Source: Janibacter cremeus (GTDB lineage Bacteria > Actinomycetota > Actinomycetes > Actinomycetales > Dermatophilaceae). From it: a stretch of 64,000 nucleotides of DNA. The position numbers and the translations under genes are program-made. Below the pieces are notes generated by a model. That model was not told the origin of the DNA and made no database searches. It saw nothing but the letters and a program-made list of their open reading frames with translations. Within the stretch, counting starts at the first letter, position 1; each line of letters begins with the position of its first letter. This document shows, one piece after another, positions 53,533 through 63,294 of this stretch. Location of the stretch: contig NZ_CP115184.1 in assembly GCF_029395675.1 (NCBI RefSeq), positions 310,001 through 374,000 on the forward strand. The letters are read 5' to 3'.

Positions 53533-55320
53533 GTGGTCACCCGCATGTCCTCCCTCTTCCTCCGCACCCTCCGGGAGGATCCGGCGGACGCGGAGCTGCC
53601 GGGGCACAAGCTGCTGGTGCGCGCCGGGTACGTGCGCCGCGCCGCGCCCGGCATCTACACCTGGCTGCCGCTGGGGCTGCGGGTCCTGCGCAAGGTCGAG
53701 GCGATCGTGCGCGAGGAGATGGAGGCGATCGGCGGCCAGGAGCTGGCCTTCCCCGCCCTGCTGCCCAAGGAGCCCTACGAGGCGACCAACCGGTGGACCG
53801 AGTACGGCGACAACCTCTTCCGCATCGTCGACCGCAAGGACGCGCAGATGCTCCTCGGGCCCACCCACGAGGAGATGTTCTGCCTCGCGGTCAAGGACAT
53901 GTACACCTCGTACAAGGACCTGCCGCTGACGATCTTCCAGATGCAGAACAAGTACCGCGACGAGGCCCGGCCGCGCGCCGGCGTGCTGCGCGGCCGCGAG
54001 TTCATCATGAAGGACTCCTACTCCTTCGACATCGACCAGGCGGGCCTGCAGAAGGCGTACGACGCGCACCGCGACGCCTACATCAAGATCTTCGACCGCT
54101 TCGGCTTCGAGTACGTCATCGTCCAGGCCGACTCGGGGGCGATGGGCGGCAGCGCGAGCGAGGAGTTCCTCGCGGTCAGCCCCAACGGCGAGGACACCTT
54201 CGTCCGCGACGCCTCCGGCTACGCGGCCAACGTCGAGGCCGTCGAGATCCCGGTCGCCGCTCCGGTCGAGGTCACGGCCGGCCCGGCGCACGTGGAGGAC
54301 ACCCCTGACACCCCGACCATCGAGACGCTCGTCGCGGCCCTGCAGGCCGACCACCCCCGCGCCGACGGCCGCCCGTGGACCGCTGCGGACACGCTGAAGA
54401 ACGTCCTCGTGATGCTCGTGCACCCCGCCGACGAGGAGCACCCGCAGGGACGCCGTGAGCCGCTGGCCATCGGTGTCCCCGGTGACCGTGACGTGGACGC
54501 CAAGCGGCTCGAGGCGCAGGTCGCCCCGGCACAGGTCGAGGGCTTCGAGGAGACGGACTTCGCCTCCCACCCGACGCTCGTCAAGGGCTACATCGGGCCG
54601 GGGGTGCTCGGGACCGAGCGCGCGTCGGGGATTCGCTACCTCCTGGACCCCTCCATCGCCGAGGGCAGCGCCTGGGTCACCGGCGCCGACGAGCACGGCA
54701 AGCACGTCCTCGACCTCGTGCTCGGACGCGACTTCACCGCCGACGGGCGCATCCAGGCCGCCGAGATCCGCGAGGGCGACCCCAGCCCGAGCGGCACCGG
54801 CACCCTCACCCTCGCCCGCGGCGTCGAGATGGGCCACATCTTCCAGCTCGGCACCAAGTACGCCGAGGCGCTGGGTCTGAAGGTCCTCGACGAGAACGGC
54901 AAGCTCGTCACCGTCACCATGGGCTCCTACGGGGTCGGCGTCACCCGCGCCGTCGGCGTCATCGCCGAGGGCAACCACGACGAGGTCGGCCTCGTCTGGC
55001 CGCGCCAGGTCGCCCCCTTCGACGTGCACATCGTCGCCGCCGGCAAGGGCGAGGAGATCTTCGCCGGTGCCGCCGACCTTGCTGCGCGGCTGGAGGCGGA
55101 GGGCGTCGAGGTCCTCTACGACGACCGCGCCGGCAAGGTCAGCCCGGGTGTGAAGTTCAAGGACGCCGAGCTCATCGGCGTCCCCACGATCCTCGTCGTC
55201 GGCAAGGGCCTGGCCGAGGGCAACGTCGAGATCAAGGACCGCCGCACCGGCGAGCGGCGTGAGGTCCCGGTCGACCAGGCCGTCGAGGCCGTCCTCGCCG
55301 AGGTCAGGAGCACGGGATGA
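53533..55320 (+). CDS. proS: Prolyl-tRNA synthetase, bacterial type with editing domain
   Basis: 595 residues. Class II motifs are visible: motif 1 region [19 protein letters not shown], motif 2 ([20 protein letters not shown] split here), and motif 3 [13 protein letters not shown]. The INS editing domain (about 230-400) that clears misacylated alanine is present, and the anticodon-binding domain closes the protein. GTG 53533 is preferred because AGGAG lies 8 bases upstream; ATG 53545 would be 20 bases away. No T-box-like leader is visible upstream. The HAD gene overlaps the stop. Confidence 0.96.
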   Translation: MVTRMSSLFLRTLREDPADAELPGHKLLVRAGYVRRAAPGIYTWLPLGLRVLRKVEAIVREEMEAIGGQELAFPALLPKEPYEATNRWTEYGDNLFRIVDRKDAQMLLGPTHEEMFCLAVKDMYTSYKDLPLTIFQMQNKYRDEARPRAGVLRGREFIMKDSYSFDIDQAGLQKAYDAHRDAYIKIFDRFGFEYVIVQADSGAMGGSASEEFLAVSPNGEDTFVRDASGYAANVEAVEIPVAAPVEVTAGPAHVEDTPDTPTIETLVAALQADHPRADGRPWTAADTLKNVLVMLVHPADEEHPQGRREPLAIGVPGDRDVDAKRLEAQVAPAQVEGFEETDFASHPTLVKGYIGPGVLGTERASGIRYLLDPSIAEGSAWVTGADEHGKHVLDLVLGRDFTADGRIQAAEIREGDPSPSGTGTLTLARGVEMGHIFQLGTKYAEALGLKVLDENGKLVTVTMGSYGVGVTRAVGVIAEGNHDEVGLVWPRQVAPFDVHIVAAGKGEEIFAGAADLAARLEAEGVEVLYDDRAGKVSPGVKFKDAELIGVPTILVVGKGLAEGNVEIKDRRTGERREVPVDQAVEAVLAEVRSTG

Positions 55321-56129
55321 GCATCGACGAGGTACGCCACCCGCTGGCCGTCCACGAGCGGCCGGCTGCGGGACCGGTGCACGCGGTGATCTTCGACTGG
55401 GGCGGCACCCTCGCCCCCTGGCACACCATCGACCTGGGCCAGCAGTGGCGCGTCTTCGCCCGCGAGGTCCACGGCATCCCCATCGACTCCGACGAGGTGC
55501 CCCAGGAGGACCTCGACCGGGCCCAGGAGCTCGGCGAGCGGCTGCACGCCGTGGAGCAGGCGGCCTGGCAGCGGGTGCAGGAGGACCACCGCAGCGCCCG
55601 CCTCGACGACATCCTCGCCGAGGCCGGCGTCGATCCCCGTGAGGACCGCCACCACGTCGCGCTCGCGGCCTACCGGCGCTTCTGGGAGCCGCACACCCGC
55701 ACCGACCCGCAGGTGCGACCGCTCCTCGAGGGACTGCGCGCCCGCGGCCTCAAGATCGGCGTGCTGTCCAACACCATCTGGAGCGGCGAGTTCCACCGGG
55801 AGATCTTCGCCCGCGACGGGGTGCTCGACCTCATCGACGGCGACGTCTACTCCTCGGAGCTGCACGTGATGAAGCCGCACGCGGAGGCGTTCGAGGCGGC
55901 CTGCGCGGCCCTCGGGGTCGAGCCGGTCAACTCGGTCTTCGTCGGCGACCGGCTCTTCGAGGACGTCCTCGGCTCGCAGGAGGTGGGCATGCGGGCGATC
56001 TGGGTGCCGCACAAGGACATCCCGACCGACCAGCAGGTCACCGTCGAGGACGTGACCCCGGACGGCGTGGCCGAGTCCCTCGTCGACGTGCTGGACGTCC
56101 TCGACCCGTGGCTCGCCGAGGGCGCCTGA
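55317..56129 (+). CDS. HAD-superfamily hydrolase
   Basis: 270 residues. Motif I is [11 protein letters not shown] (DxG instead of DxD), motif II is VLSNTIW, motif III includes the MKPHAEAF lysine, and motif IV is [13 protein letters not shown]. The second Asp of motif I, usually the general acid of phosphatases, is replaced by Gly, so catalysis may differ from ordinary phosphatases. ATG 55317 overlaps the proS stop. Substrate unknown. Confidence 0.85.
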   Translation: MSIDEVRHPLAVHERPAAGPVHAVIFDWGGTLAPWHTIDLGQQWRVFAREVHGIPIDSDEVPQEDLDRAQELGERLHAVEQAAWQRVQEDHRSARLDDILAEAGVDPREDRHHVALAAYRRFWEPHTRTDPQVRPLLEGLRARGLKIGVLSNTIWSGEFHREIFARDGVLDLIDGDVYSSELHVMKPHAEAFEAACAALGVEPVNSVFVGDRLFEDVLGSQEVGMRAIWVPHKDIPTDQQVTVEDVTPDGVAESLVDVLDVLDPWLAEGA

Positions 56130-56166
56130 CCCAGCAGATCCGCTGCTGTCGCGTGCGCCGTCGGGG

Positions 56167-56880
56167 TCACCCGCCGCCGAGCACCGCGAGCACCTCGGCG
56201 ACGACCAGCCAGGTCGCCAGCCCCAGCGCGAGGACGAGACTGGCCTGCCACACCGCTGCGGGGAGCCACGTGAGCCGGGCGAGGACACCGACGTCACTCG
56301 TCGCGTCGGCCCGGCCGAGCACCGTCGCGAGGTGGCGCCAGGCCCCGACGAGGAGCACCACGCCGACCCCGACCAGCACGTGCTGCTGGAGCACGTCGTC
56401 GCGCCACCACCACAGCGCGCCGGTCCCCGCGAGAGCGGCGAGGACGACGACACCGGTGAGTGCCGAGCGGACGAAGAGCAGCGCGACCACCAGCCCCGCC
56501 AGCAGTGCCGTCAGGACCGGGGCGGTCCACCCCTTCGCCGCGACCCACACGAGCAGCGCCCCGATGACCGCCGGCGCCGGGTAACCGGCCCACGTCGTCG
56601 CGATGACGCCCGGGCCCGTGGGACGGCCGACGGTCACCGCGTGACCGGACATGTCGGCGCGCAGCACGAAACCGCGCAGCCGGCGACCGACCGCGACGCC
56701 CACCACCGCGTGCCCGAGCTCGTGCACGAGCGTGACGACGAGACGGAGCACGCGCCACGCCGGCCACCAGAGCGCGGCGACGGCGGCGACGGCGAGCACC
56801 GTGGCCAGACCGGGTGCGGCGAGCCGCGGGGTGCGGGCCGCGGGCAGCGCGCGGTCGACGATCTCGGTGAGCAGGTCCAC
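56167..56880 (-). CDS. M50-type membrane metallopeptidase
   Basis: 237 residues with about six hydrophobic segments. The zinc motif HELGH occurs in VVTLVHELGHAVVGVAVGRR within the first third. The layout fits the M50 family of small site-2-protease-like proteins common in Actinobacteria (M50B type). GTG 56880 is the probable start. Lies between proS-HAD and the cobalamin cluster and shares 60 bases of intergenic DNA with cobK. Confidence 0.84.
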   Translation of the reverse strand: MDLLTEIVDRALPAARTPRLAAPGLATVLAVAAVAALWWPAWRVLRLVVTLVHELGHAVVGVAVGRRLRGFVLRADMSGHAVTVGRPTGPGVIATTWAGYPAPAVIGALLVWVAAKGWTAPVLTALLAGLVVALLFVRSALTGVVVLAALAGTGALWWWRDDVLQQHVLVGVGVVLLVGAWRHLATVLGRADATSDVGVLARLTWLPAAVWQASLVLALGLATWLVVAEVLAVLGGG

Positions 56881-56940
56881 GCCGCAGACCGTACGGGGTG
56901 GGCCTGCGGTGGACCTGTGTGCCCGTGGCAGTCTGGGCGC

Positions 56941-57684
56941 ATGACGCACGTGCTGGTCCTCGGTGGCACCGCCGAGGCCCGTGACCTCGCCGCCCGCCTC
57001 GAGGCGAAGGGGGTCCCCCTCACCTCCTCGCTCGCGGGCCGGGTCTCCTCGCCGCGGTTGCCGGTCGGGCCGGTGCGCATCGGCGGCTTCGGGGGCGTGG
57101 CGGGGCTCGTCGACTGGATCGCCGAGCACGAGGTGGGTGCGGTCGTCGACGCGACGCACCCCTTCGCCGGGACGATGGGTTCCCATGCGGCACAGGCCTG
57201 CTCGCAGGCCGATGTCCCGCTCCTGCGACTCGCCCGCCCCGGGTGGAGGGACCATCCCGACGCCGGTGACTGGACCTGGGTGGACGGTCACGACGCCGCC
57301 CGTGAGGCGGCCGACGCCCTGGGCGGGACCCCCTTCGTCACGACGGGTCGGCAGACCCTGCACCACCACGTCACGGCATGGGCCGACCGGGAGGTCCTCG
57401 TGCGGCTCGTCGAGCCGCCGGAGGAGCCGCTGCCGCCGACGTGGACGGTGCTGCGCTCGCGCGGTCCCTTCGAGGTCACGGGCGAGGCGGCGCTGATGCG
57501 TGGGCACGGGGTGGGGGTGCTGCTGACGAAGGACTCGGGTGGCAGCTTCACGGCGGCGAAGCTCGCGGCCGCCCGAACCCTCGGGATCCCCGTGGTCGTC
57601 GTCGCCCGGCCCCCGCGCACCGACGGTGTCGCGCAGGTCGGCGACGCCGCCGCTGCCGCGGACTGGGTGCTCACCCGCTCCTGA
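56941..57684 (+). CDS. cobK: Precorrin-6A reductase
   Basis: 247 residues. VLVLGGTAEARDLAARL, VVDATHPFAGTMGSHAAQAC and TKDSGGSFTAAKLAAARTLG are the CobK/CbiJ signature. It reduces precorrin-6A to 6B with NADPH in corrin ring synthesis. It is alone on the plus strand and its 3' end overlaps that of cobD by 14 bases. The upstream 60 bases are too short for a cobalamin riboswitch and show none. Confidence 0.92.
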   Translation: MTHVLVLGGTAEARDLAARLEAKGVPLTSSLAGRVSSPRLPVGPVRIGGFGGVAGLVDWIAEHEVGAVVDATHPFAGTMGSHAAQACSQADVPLLRLARPGWRDHPDAGDWTWVDGHDAAREAADALGGTPFVTTGRQTLHHHVTAWADREVLVRLVEPPEEPLPPTWTVLRSRGPFEVTGEAALMRGHGVGVLLTKDSGGSFTAAKLAAARTLGIPVVVVARPPRTDGVAQVGDAAAAADWVLTRS

Positions 57685-58612
57685 GCCGGATGCCCGGAAC
57701 GGCCACGGCGACGACCGCTGCGAGGGTGATGGCACCCACGCGCCGGGCCAGCCGCACCGCGCGGGGGAGGTCCGCCACCGTGACCGGCCGCCCGTGGCCG
57801 AGCGCCGGGCGCTCCTCGACCCCGCTCGCGTAGACCGTGCGGCCACCGAGGCGGATACCCAGGGCCGCCGCGAATCCCGCCTCGACCGGGCCGGCGTTCG
57901 GGCTGGGGTGGTCCTTCCCGTCCCGGAAGGCCGTGCCGACCACCGCTCCCGCGCGAAGGGGGACCGCCGCGGCCGTCGCGAGCACGGTCACCCTGGCCGG
58001 CAGCCAGCCCAGGGCGTCGTCGAGGCGCGCGGCGGCCCAGCCGAAGCGCGCGTACCGCTGCGTGCGGTGGCCGTGCATCGCGTCGAGGGTGTTGGCGGCG
58101 CGGTGCAGCACCACCCCGAGCGGCCCCAGGAGCGCGCCCCACACGAGCGTGCCCACGACGGCGTCCGAGGAGTTCTCCGCGACCGACTCGACGGCCGCCC
58201 GCGCGACCTCGTCCGCGGTGAGGTCGTCGGTGACCCGCCCGACGAGGTGGCGCAGCCGCGCCCGGGCCCCCGGCAGGTCCCCGTCGACGAGCAGGTCGTG
58301 CACGGCCGTGCCCTCCCGCCCCAGGCTCGTGCCACCGAGGGCGGCCCAGACCAGGGCCGCGGTGGCGCCGCCCCGCGCCGGTGCGGGGAGCCGGCCGGCG
58401 GCGACCCCGAGGGCGAGCACCGGCGCCAGCACGATCGCCTCGGTCGCGATCCCCGCCGCGCGCGAGTCCGCGTGGGTGCGGGCCTCCACCCAGTCGGCCC
58501 AGGAGCCGAGGAGCGCCACGGGATGGCCCCGGCGCGGGTCACCGAGGAGCTGGTCGGCGACCCACCCCGCGACGAGGCCCACCGCGACGGGCGGGGCCGC
58601 GGGCAGCGTCAC
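57671..58612 (-). CDS. cobD: Adenosylcobinamide-phosphate synthase
   Basis: 313 residues with several hydrophobic segments. WVADQLLGDPRRGHPVALLG, the AVESVAENSSDAVVGTLVW motif and KDHPSPNAGPVEAGFAAALG are typical of CobD/CbiB, which joins aminopropanol (or its phosphate) to the corrin ring. GTG 58612 overlaps the cobU stop. It is the last gene of the minus-strand cob operon in this window. Confidence 0.94.
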   Translation of the reverse strand: MTLPAAPPVAVGLVAGWVADQLLGDPRRGHPVALLGSWADWVEARTHADSRAAGIATEAIVLAPVLALGVAAGRLPAPARGGATAALVWAALGGTSLGREGTAVHDLLVDGDLPGARARLRHLVGRVTDDLTADEVARAAVESVAENSSDAVVGTLVWGALLGPLGVVLHRAANTLDAMHGHRTQRYARFGWAAARLDDALGWLPARVTVLATAAAVPLRAGAVVGTAFRDGKDHPSPNAGPVEAGFAAALGIRLGGRTVYASGVEERPALGHGRPVTVADLPRAVRLARRVGAITLAAVVAVAVPGIRLRSG

Positions 58613-59175
58613 GCCCCGCCCTCCACGGAGCCGTCCGCCTCCTTGACCGTGAGCACCTGCCCGGCGACGACGAGGAGCACACGGTCGGCGCTCGCGGCGA
58701 GGCGCTGGTTGAGCAGCCCGAGGCGGTCGGCGAAGACCCGCCCGGAGCGGTGCTCGGGGACGACACCCCACCCGACCTCGTTCGTCACGGCGACGACGTG
58801 CCGTGACGCGTGCCAGGCGGAGTCGAGCGTGGCGATGCGCTCGTCGAGCCGCGGTCCCCACCGTGACTCGGGAGCCTCCCACGCATCGAGCTCGTCGAGC
58901 TGTGCGGTCAACCACGTGCCGAGGCAGTCGAGGAGCACCGGGCCCGTGGCGTCGGTGAGGGCCGCGGCGGCGTCGGTCGTCTCGAGCGTCGACCACGACG
59001 CGGGACGCCGCTCCCGGTGGCGGGCGACGCGTGCGGTCCAGTCGGCGTCGTCGCTGCGGGGGCCGGTCGCGAGGTAGGTGACCGGGGCGTGGAGCGGCAG
59101 GTGCGGGGGCAGCAGCAGCGACTCCGCGTGCCGGGACTTGCCGGAGCGGACACCGCCGGTGACGAGGACGCGCAT
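58609..59175 (-). CDS. cobU: Bifunctional adenosylcobinamide kinase/guanylyltransferase
   Basis: 188 residues. The P-loop is VTGGVRSGKSRHAE; VTYLATGPRSDD, the reactive-His region VARHRERRP, LLDCLGTWL and VVAVTNEVGWGVVPEH are CobU hallmarks. It phosphorylates adenosylcobinamide and transfers GMP to it. ATG 59175 lies two bases after the cobS stop and the cobD GTG overlaps its own stop. Confidence 0.95.
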   Translation of the reverse strand: MRVLVTGGVRSGKSRHAESLLLPPHLPLHAPVTYLATGPRSDDADWTARVARHRERRPASWSTLETTDAAAALTDATGPVLLDCLGTWLTAQLDELDAWEAPESRWGPRLDERIATLDSAWHASRHVVAVTNEVGWGVVPEHRSGRVFADRLGLLNQRLAASADRVLLVVAGQVLTVKEADGSVEGGA

Positions 59176-59177
59176 GC

Positions 59178-59975
59178 TCACCACGCCAGCGTGAGGACGA
59201 CGAGGGTGGTGGTCAGGGTGACCTCGACGGCGGCCCCGAGCACGTCACCGCTGATCCCGCCGAGGACGGCGACGGCCTTGTCGCGCAGGAGGGTCGGGGC
59301 CAGCAGGCCGAGGACGACCGCGAGGAGCACCATGAGGCCGCCGCGCAGCAGGTCCCTGCCCTCGAGGAGGGACAGCTGGGGGAGGGCCGCGAGGAGGAGG
59401 ACCCCGGCCATCGCCAGGGTGAGGGCCGCTGCGGCCGGGACGGGCACCGTGCCGACGAAGGTCGCCGCCATGCGGGAGCCGTCCGCCGGCGTCGTGTCCG
59501 TCGCGCACAGCCGCGCGCACACCGACCGGGAGAGCAGCACCGCGGCGGCCACGACGAGGGCACCGCGCCACCCGGCGGCGAGGAGGTCGGTGATGGCGGC
59601 CGCCTGCAGCAGGAGCACGAGCACGAGGGCCGCGGCGCCCATCGGGCCGACGTCACCACGACGCATCACCGCCAGGGCCCGCTCGCGGTCCCAGCCGGCG
59701 CCGAGCCCGTCGACGACGTCCGCGAGCCCGTCGAGGTGCATGGCCCGGGAGCCGTGCGCGAGGACGAGGAGGACGAGCCCGGCGGCGACGAGGGGAGGCA
59801 GCCCCACCTCGACGCCCGCGGCCACCAGTCCGGCGAGGAGTGCGAGCGGCAGCACCGCGACCGGCGCGAGCAGCAGCGCCGCGCGGGCCGTGCGCTCGTC
59901 GAGCGTGACCGTGCCGCTGGGGATCCTCGTGAAGGTCCCCAGCGCCAGCCGCAGCCCGTCACCGGTCGTGCTCAC
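59178..59975 (-). CDS. cobS: Adenosylcobinamide-GDP ribazoletransferase (cobalamin synthase)
   Basis: 265 residues, strongly hydrophobic. LALGTFTRIPSG, the HLDGLADVVDGLGAGWDRERAL acidic motif and MRRGDVGPMGAAAL mark the CobS/CobV family, which condenses adenosylcobinamide-GDP with alpha-ribazole at the membrane. GTG 59975 overlaps the cobA stop (GTGA). Confidence 0.94.
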   Translation of the reverse strand: MSTTGDGLRLALGTFTRIPSGTVTLDERTARAALLLAPVAVLPLALLAGLVAAGVEVGLPPLVAAGLVLLVLAHGSRAMHLDGLADVVDGLGAGWDRERALAVMRRGDVGPMGAAALVLVLLLQAAAITDLLAAGWRGALVVAAAVLLSRSVCARLCATDTTPADGSRMAATFVGTVPVPAAAALTLAMAGVLLLAALPQLSLLEGRDLLRGGLMVLLAVVLGLLAPTLLRDKAVAVLGGISGDVLGAAVEVTLTTTLVVLTLAW

Positions 59976-60736
59976 CCGCGCTCCTCCGTACCGGCCAACG
60001 CTGCCACGACGTCCCCGATGACGGTGATCGCGGGCGGGGCGATGCCCCCTTCGTCCGCGGCGCGTGCGATCCCGGACAGGGGAGCGCGCACGACCCGCTG
60101 GTCGGGGCTGGCGCCGTCGGCGATGGACGCGGCCGGCGTGGTCGGGTCGAGCCCGGCGTCGATGAGGGCCCGGGCGATGGGACCGAGCGTGGCCACGCCC
60201 ATGAGCACGACGACGGTCAGGCCGGAGGTGGCCAGCGCCGGCCAGTTGACCTCGCTGCGCGGGTCCTCGGGGGCCACGTGCCCGGAGACGACGGCGACGC
60301 CCTGGGACAGGCCGCGGTGGGTGACGGGGATCCCGGCGAGTGCGGGCACCGCGAAGGCCGAGGAGACGCCCGGCAGCACCTCGACGGGGATGCCCGCGTC
60401 GGTGCACACCTGCCACTCCTCGCCGCCGCGGCCGAAGAGGTAGCCGTCGCCCCCCTTGAACCGCACGACGGTCCGGCCGGCGCGGGCGTGCTCGAGGAGG
60501 ATGTCGTTGATGCGCTCCTGGGGGGTGAACGTCCCGCGGGGGATCTTGCCGACGTTGATCACCTCGGCCTGCGGGGCGTGCTCGGCGATCGAGGCCAGGG
60601 GCGCGAGCCGGTCGGTGACGACGACGTCCGCCGCGGCGAGCGCGTCACGTCCGGCGAGGGTGAGCAGGCCCGGGTCACCGGGACCGCCGCCGACGAGGAG
60701 GACCCGGCCGGTGCCGTCGCTGGGGGGAGTGCTCAT
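59972..60736 (-). CDS. cobA: Uroporphyrinogen-III C-methyltransferase
   Basis: 254 residues. LVGGGPGDPGLLTLAG, VVRFKGGDGYLFGRGGEE, PGVSSAFAVPALAGIPVTHR and the SGHVAPED segment are diagnostic for SAM-dependent methylation of uroporphyrinogen III to precorrin-2. It is the short form, without the siroheme (CysG) domains. ATG 60736 overlaps the stop of the cobB-cobC fusion. Confidence 0.95.
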   Translation of the reverse strand: MSTPPSDGTGRVLLVGGGPGDPGLLTLAGRDALAAADVVVTDRLAPLASIAEHAPQAEVINVGKIPRGTFTPQERINDILLEHARAGRTVVRFKGGDGYLFGRGGEEWQVCTDAGIPVEVLPGVSSAFAVPALAGIPVTHRGLSQGVAVVSGHVAPEDPRSEVNWPALATSGLTVVVLMGVATLGPIARALIDAGLDPTTPAASIADGASPDQRVVRAPLSGIARAADEGGIAPPAITVIGDVVAALAGTEERG

Positions 60737-63294
60737 GCTGACCTCGTGTGCTCTCGTCGTGGCAGTATCCGACCCAGCTCGCGCAGCAGGCCGTCGATGG
60801 TGTGCGGGTCACGGACGGCGATCCGTACCCACGCAGGGTCCAATCCCGGAAAAGTATCCCCCCTGCGCACGGCCCAGCCGGCAGTGCGCAGCCCTTCGCG
60901 GACGCCGGGACCGACCCGGGCGAGGACGAAGGGGGCGTGCGTGCCCGCCGTCGGGACGCCGAGGTCGGCCAGCCCGGAGGTGAGGTGGGCGCGCCAGCGG
61001 GTGGTCTCCTCGGCGGCGCGGGCGGCCTCGGTCCCGGCGTGGGGAGCGGCCGTCTCGGTCATGACGCGCAGCGCGAGGGAGCCGACGGACCAGTGCGGCT
61101 GGTGGGCGGCGAGGGCGGCGACGAGGTCCCGGTCACCGGCGACGTACCCGGCGCGCAGGCCGGCGACGGCCCACGTCTTGGTCAGCGAGCGCACGACGAG
61201 CAGCCCGCCGAGGTCGCCGGGCAGCAGGGACTGGACCTCGCCGGGCACCGCGTCCATGAAGGCCTCGTCGACGAGGACGACGCGTCCCGGACGTGCGAGG
61301 GAGCGGAGGGTGTCCGCCCGGTGGAGTGCCCCGGTCGGGTTGGTCGGGTTGCCCAGGACGACGAGGTCGGCGTCGCCGATCTCCTCGGCGGCGGCGTCGG
61401 TGAGCGCGAAGTCGTCCTCCGGTCGCAGGAGCACCCGACGCACCTCGTGGCCGGCCGCGACGAGGGCGGCCTCCGGCTCGGTGAACTGGGGGTGGACGAC
61501 GACGGCGTCGCGCGGGGTGAGGGCGCGCGCGAGCAGGGTGAAGGCCTCGGCGCCGCCACTCGTCGGGAGCACCTGCTCCCGGGCCAGCCCGTGCCGGCCA
61601 GCGAGGGCGTCCCGGGCCCGGGTGGCGTCCGGGTAGGTCGCGACCGCGGCCAGCTCGTCGACCAGCGCCGCGGCGAGCCATGCCGGCGGCCGGGCCAGTC
61701 GCACGTTGACCGCGAGGTCGACGAGGTCGTCGGCGAGCTCGGCGTCGCCGTGGTGGCGGAGCGGGTCGCCCGGGGGCGCCCCCTTCGCCCCCTCCGGATA
61801 CGAACTACTGCAGGCAGTACCTGGTATCGCGTGCAGTACCTCGAGGTGCTGCTGACGATACGAAGTGCTGCCTGCAGCAGTTCGTAGGGGTGGGACGGCG
61901 GCGGCCGCACCGACGAAGGACGCAGCGACCTCGGGGGAACCGGCCCAGTGGGTGTGCAGGTAGGAGGCGACGAGGGTGGCGCGACCCGTGCCGGCGGGAT
62001 CGAGGGCGAAGCCCTCCTCGCGTCCGTCGAGCGACCAGGCGGCGCTCGTCCCCGCGCCGGGAGTGGTCCGGGTGCGGTGGAACTCGTGCCCGGTGACTCG
62101 CGTGCCGGCCGGTCCGAGCACGGAGTCGGTGGCCGAGACCGCCTCGCGGTAGCCGAGGGTGAGCCGCTGGCCCATCGCGGCCCGCGCGGGGAGGGCACCG
62201 ACCATCGGGTGGTCGTCGAGGGACTCGGCGAGGTAGAGCATCCCCGCGCACTCGGCCACGGTCGGCATCCCGGCGGCGACGGCGGCCCGGATCTCCTCCA
62301 CGAGGGGACGGTTCGTCGCCAGGGTCCGCGCGTGGACCTCGGGGAAGCCTCCGCCGAGGTACAACCCGCGCGTCCCCGCGGGCAGCGCAGCGTCGCGCGC
62401 GGGGTCGAGCTCGACGACCCGCGCGCCGGCGGCCTCGAGCAGCTCGACGGTCTCCGGGTAGCGGAAGGTGAAGGCACGCCCGCCGCCCACGGCCACGACG
62501 GGCCGGTCGGCGCCGGCCGGGACCGATGGCCCCACCGCGACCTCGGGGGCCCACGGCTCGACACCCAGCGCGGGCGCGGTGGCCGCGGCGGTCAGCAGCG
62601 CGTCGAGGTCGAGGTGCTCCTCGGCGACCGCGGCGATGTGGCCGAGCGTCGCTGCGGCGGAGTCGCGCTCGGCGGCCGGCACGAGCCCGAGGTGGCGCGA
62701 GGGGACGTGCATCGCGGCATCCCGGGGGAGCACGCCCCACACGGGGACACCGACCGCCTCGACGGCCCGCCGGGCCTCCTCCCCGTGCCGGGAGGTGCCG
62801 GCCTTGTTGAGCACGACGCCGACCACGTCCAGCCGCGGGTCGATCGCCGCGAGCCCGTGCACGCTCGCGGCGACCGTCCGGGACGTGGAGGAGATGTCCA
62901 CGACGAGCACGACCGGGGTGCGGGTGAGCGTCGCGACGTGCGCGCTGGAGGCGAAGCCGTCGGCGCCCAGGCGCCCGTCGAGCAGACCCATGACCCCCTC
63001 GATGACGGCGATGTCCGCGGCCGTGGGGTGCGTGGCCCCGCGGGCGAGGAGGGGAGCGACGCTCCCTTCGCCCACGAGCCACGGGTCGAGGGTGCGGCTG
63101 GGCCTGCCGGTGGCGAGCGCGTGGTAGCCGGGGTCGATGTAGTCGGGCCCGACCTTGGCCGGCGCGACGGCCAGGCCGCGGCGCGCCAGTGCCGCCATGA
63201 CGCCCACGGCGACGGTCGTCTTGCCGTGCCCGGAGGCGGGGGCGGCGACGAGCACGCGGGGAAGGGGGGCGCTCACCTGCTCCGGTGAGGTCAC
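60733..63294 (-). CDS. cobB: Fusion: cobyrinate a,c-diamide synthase + CobC-like aminotransferase
   Basis: 853 residues in one uninterrupted frame. Residues 1 to about 465 are a complete CobB/CbiA: ATP-binding VLVAAPASGHGKTT, KVGPDYIDPGYHALATG and a C-terminal amidotransferase with the nucleophile in AECAGML and a late EFHRTRT. Residues about 505-853 are a CobC/CobD-like PLP enzyme: NVRLARPPAWL, SGGAEAFTLLARAL, NPTNPTGALH and K706 in SLTKTWAVAG; such proteins make aminopropanol phosphate from threonine phosphate. Residues 470-499 between them are encoded by an 88-bp palindrome. GTG 63294 overlaps the cobO stop. The gene would supply two separate steps of cobalamin synthesis from one polypeptide. 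Confidence 0.9.
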   Translation of the reverse strand: MTSPEQVSAPLPRVLVAAPASGHGKTTVAVGVMAALARRGLAVAPAKVGPDYIDPGYHALATGRPSRTLDPWLVGEGSVAPLLARGATHPTAADIAVIEGVMGLLDGRLGADGFASSAHVATLTRTPVVLVVDISSTSRTVAASVHGLAAIDPRLDVVGVVLNKAGTSRHGEEARRAVEAVGVPVWGVLPRDAAMHVPSRHLGLVPAAERDSAAATLGHIAAVAEEHLDLDALLTAAATAPALGVEPWAPEVAVGPSVPAGADRPVVAVGGGRAFTFRYPETVELLEAAGARVVELDPARDAALPAGTRGLYLGGGFPEVHARTLATNRPLVEEIRAAVAAGMPTVAECAGMLYLAESLDDHPMVGALPARAAMGQRLTLGYREAVSATDSVLGPAGTRVTGHEFHRTRTTPGAGTSAAWSLDGREEGFALDPAGTGRATLVASYLHTHWAGSPEVAASFVGAAAAVPPLRTAAGSTSYRQQHLEVLHAIPGTACSSSYPEGAKGAPPGDPLRHHGDAELADDLVDLAVNVRLARPPAWLAAALVDELAAVATYPDATRARDALAGRHGLAREQVLPTSGGAEAFTLLARALTPRDAVVVHPQFTEPEAALVAAGHEVRRVLLRPEDDFALTDAAAEEIGDADLVVLGNPTNPTGALHRADTLRSLARPGRVVLVDEAFMDAVPGEVQSLLPGDLGGLLVVRSLTKTWAVAGLRAGYVAGDRDLVAALAAHQPHWSVGSLALRVMTETAAPHAGTEAARAAEETTRWRAHLTSGLADLGVPTAGTHAPFVLARVGPGVREGLRTAGWAVRRGDTFPGLDPAWVRIAVRDPHTIDGLLRELGRILPRREHTRSA
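61799..61886. repeat. 88-bp near-perfect palindrome in the cobB-cobC linker
   Basis: Two 44-base arms (61799-61842 and 61843-61886) meet without a loop at CCTC-GAGG. Aligning one arm with the complement of the other gives about 36 of 44 matches, starting with TACGAACT and including CTGCAGGCAG and GTATCG. Base composition is visibly less GC-rich than the flanks. It begins 12 bases from a CGAAGGGGG copy. The palindrome is read in frame as about 30 residues (STSYRQQHLEVLHAIPG and following). No second copy is seen in the window. Confidence 0.85.

Noticed and set aside
56881..56940. Cobalamin riboswitch upstream of cobK
   Set aside because: Only 60 bases are available and no B12-box-like sequence is visible.
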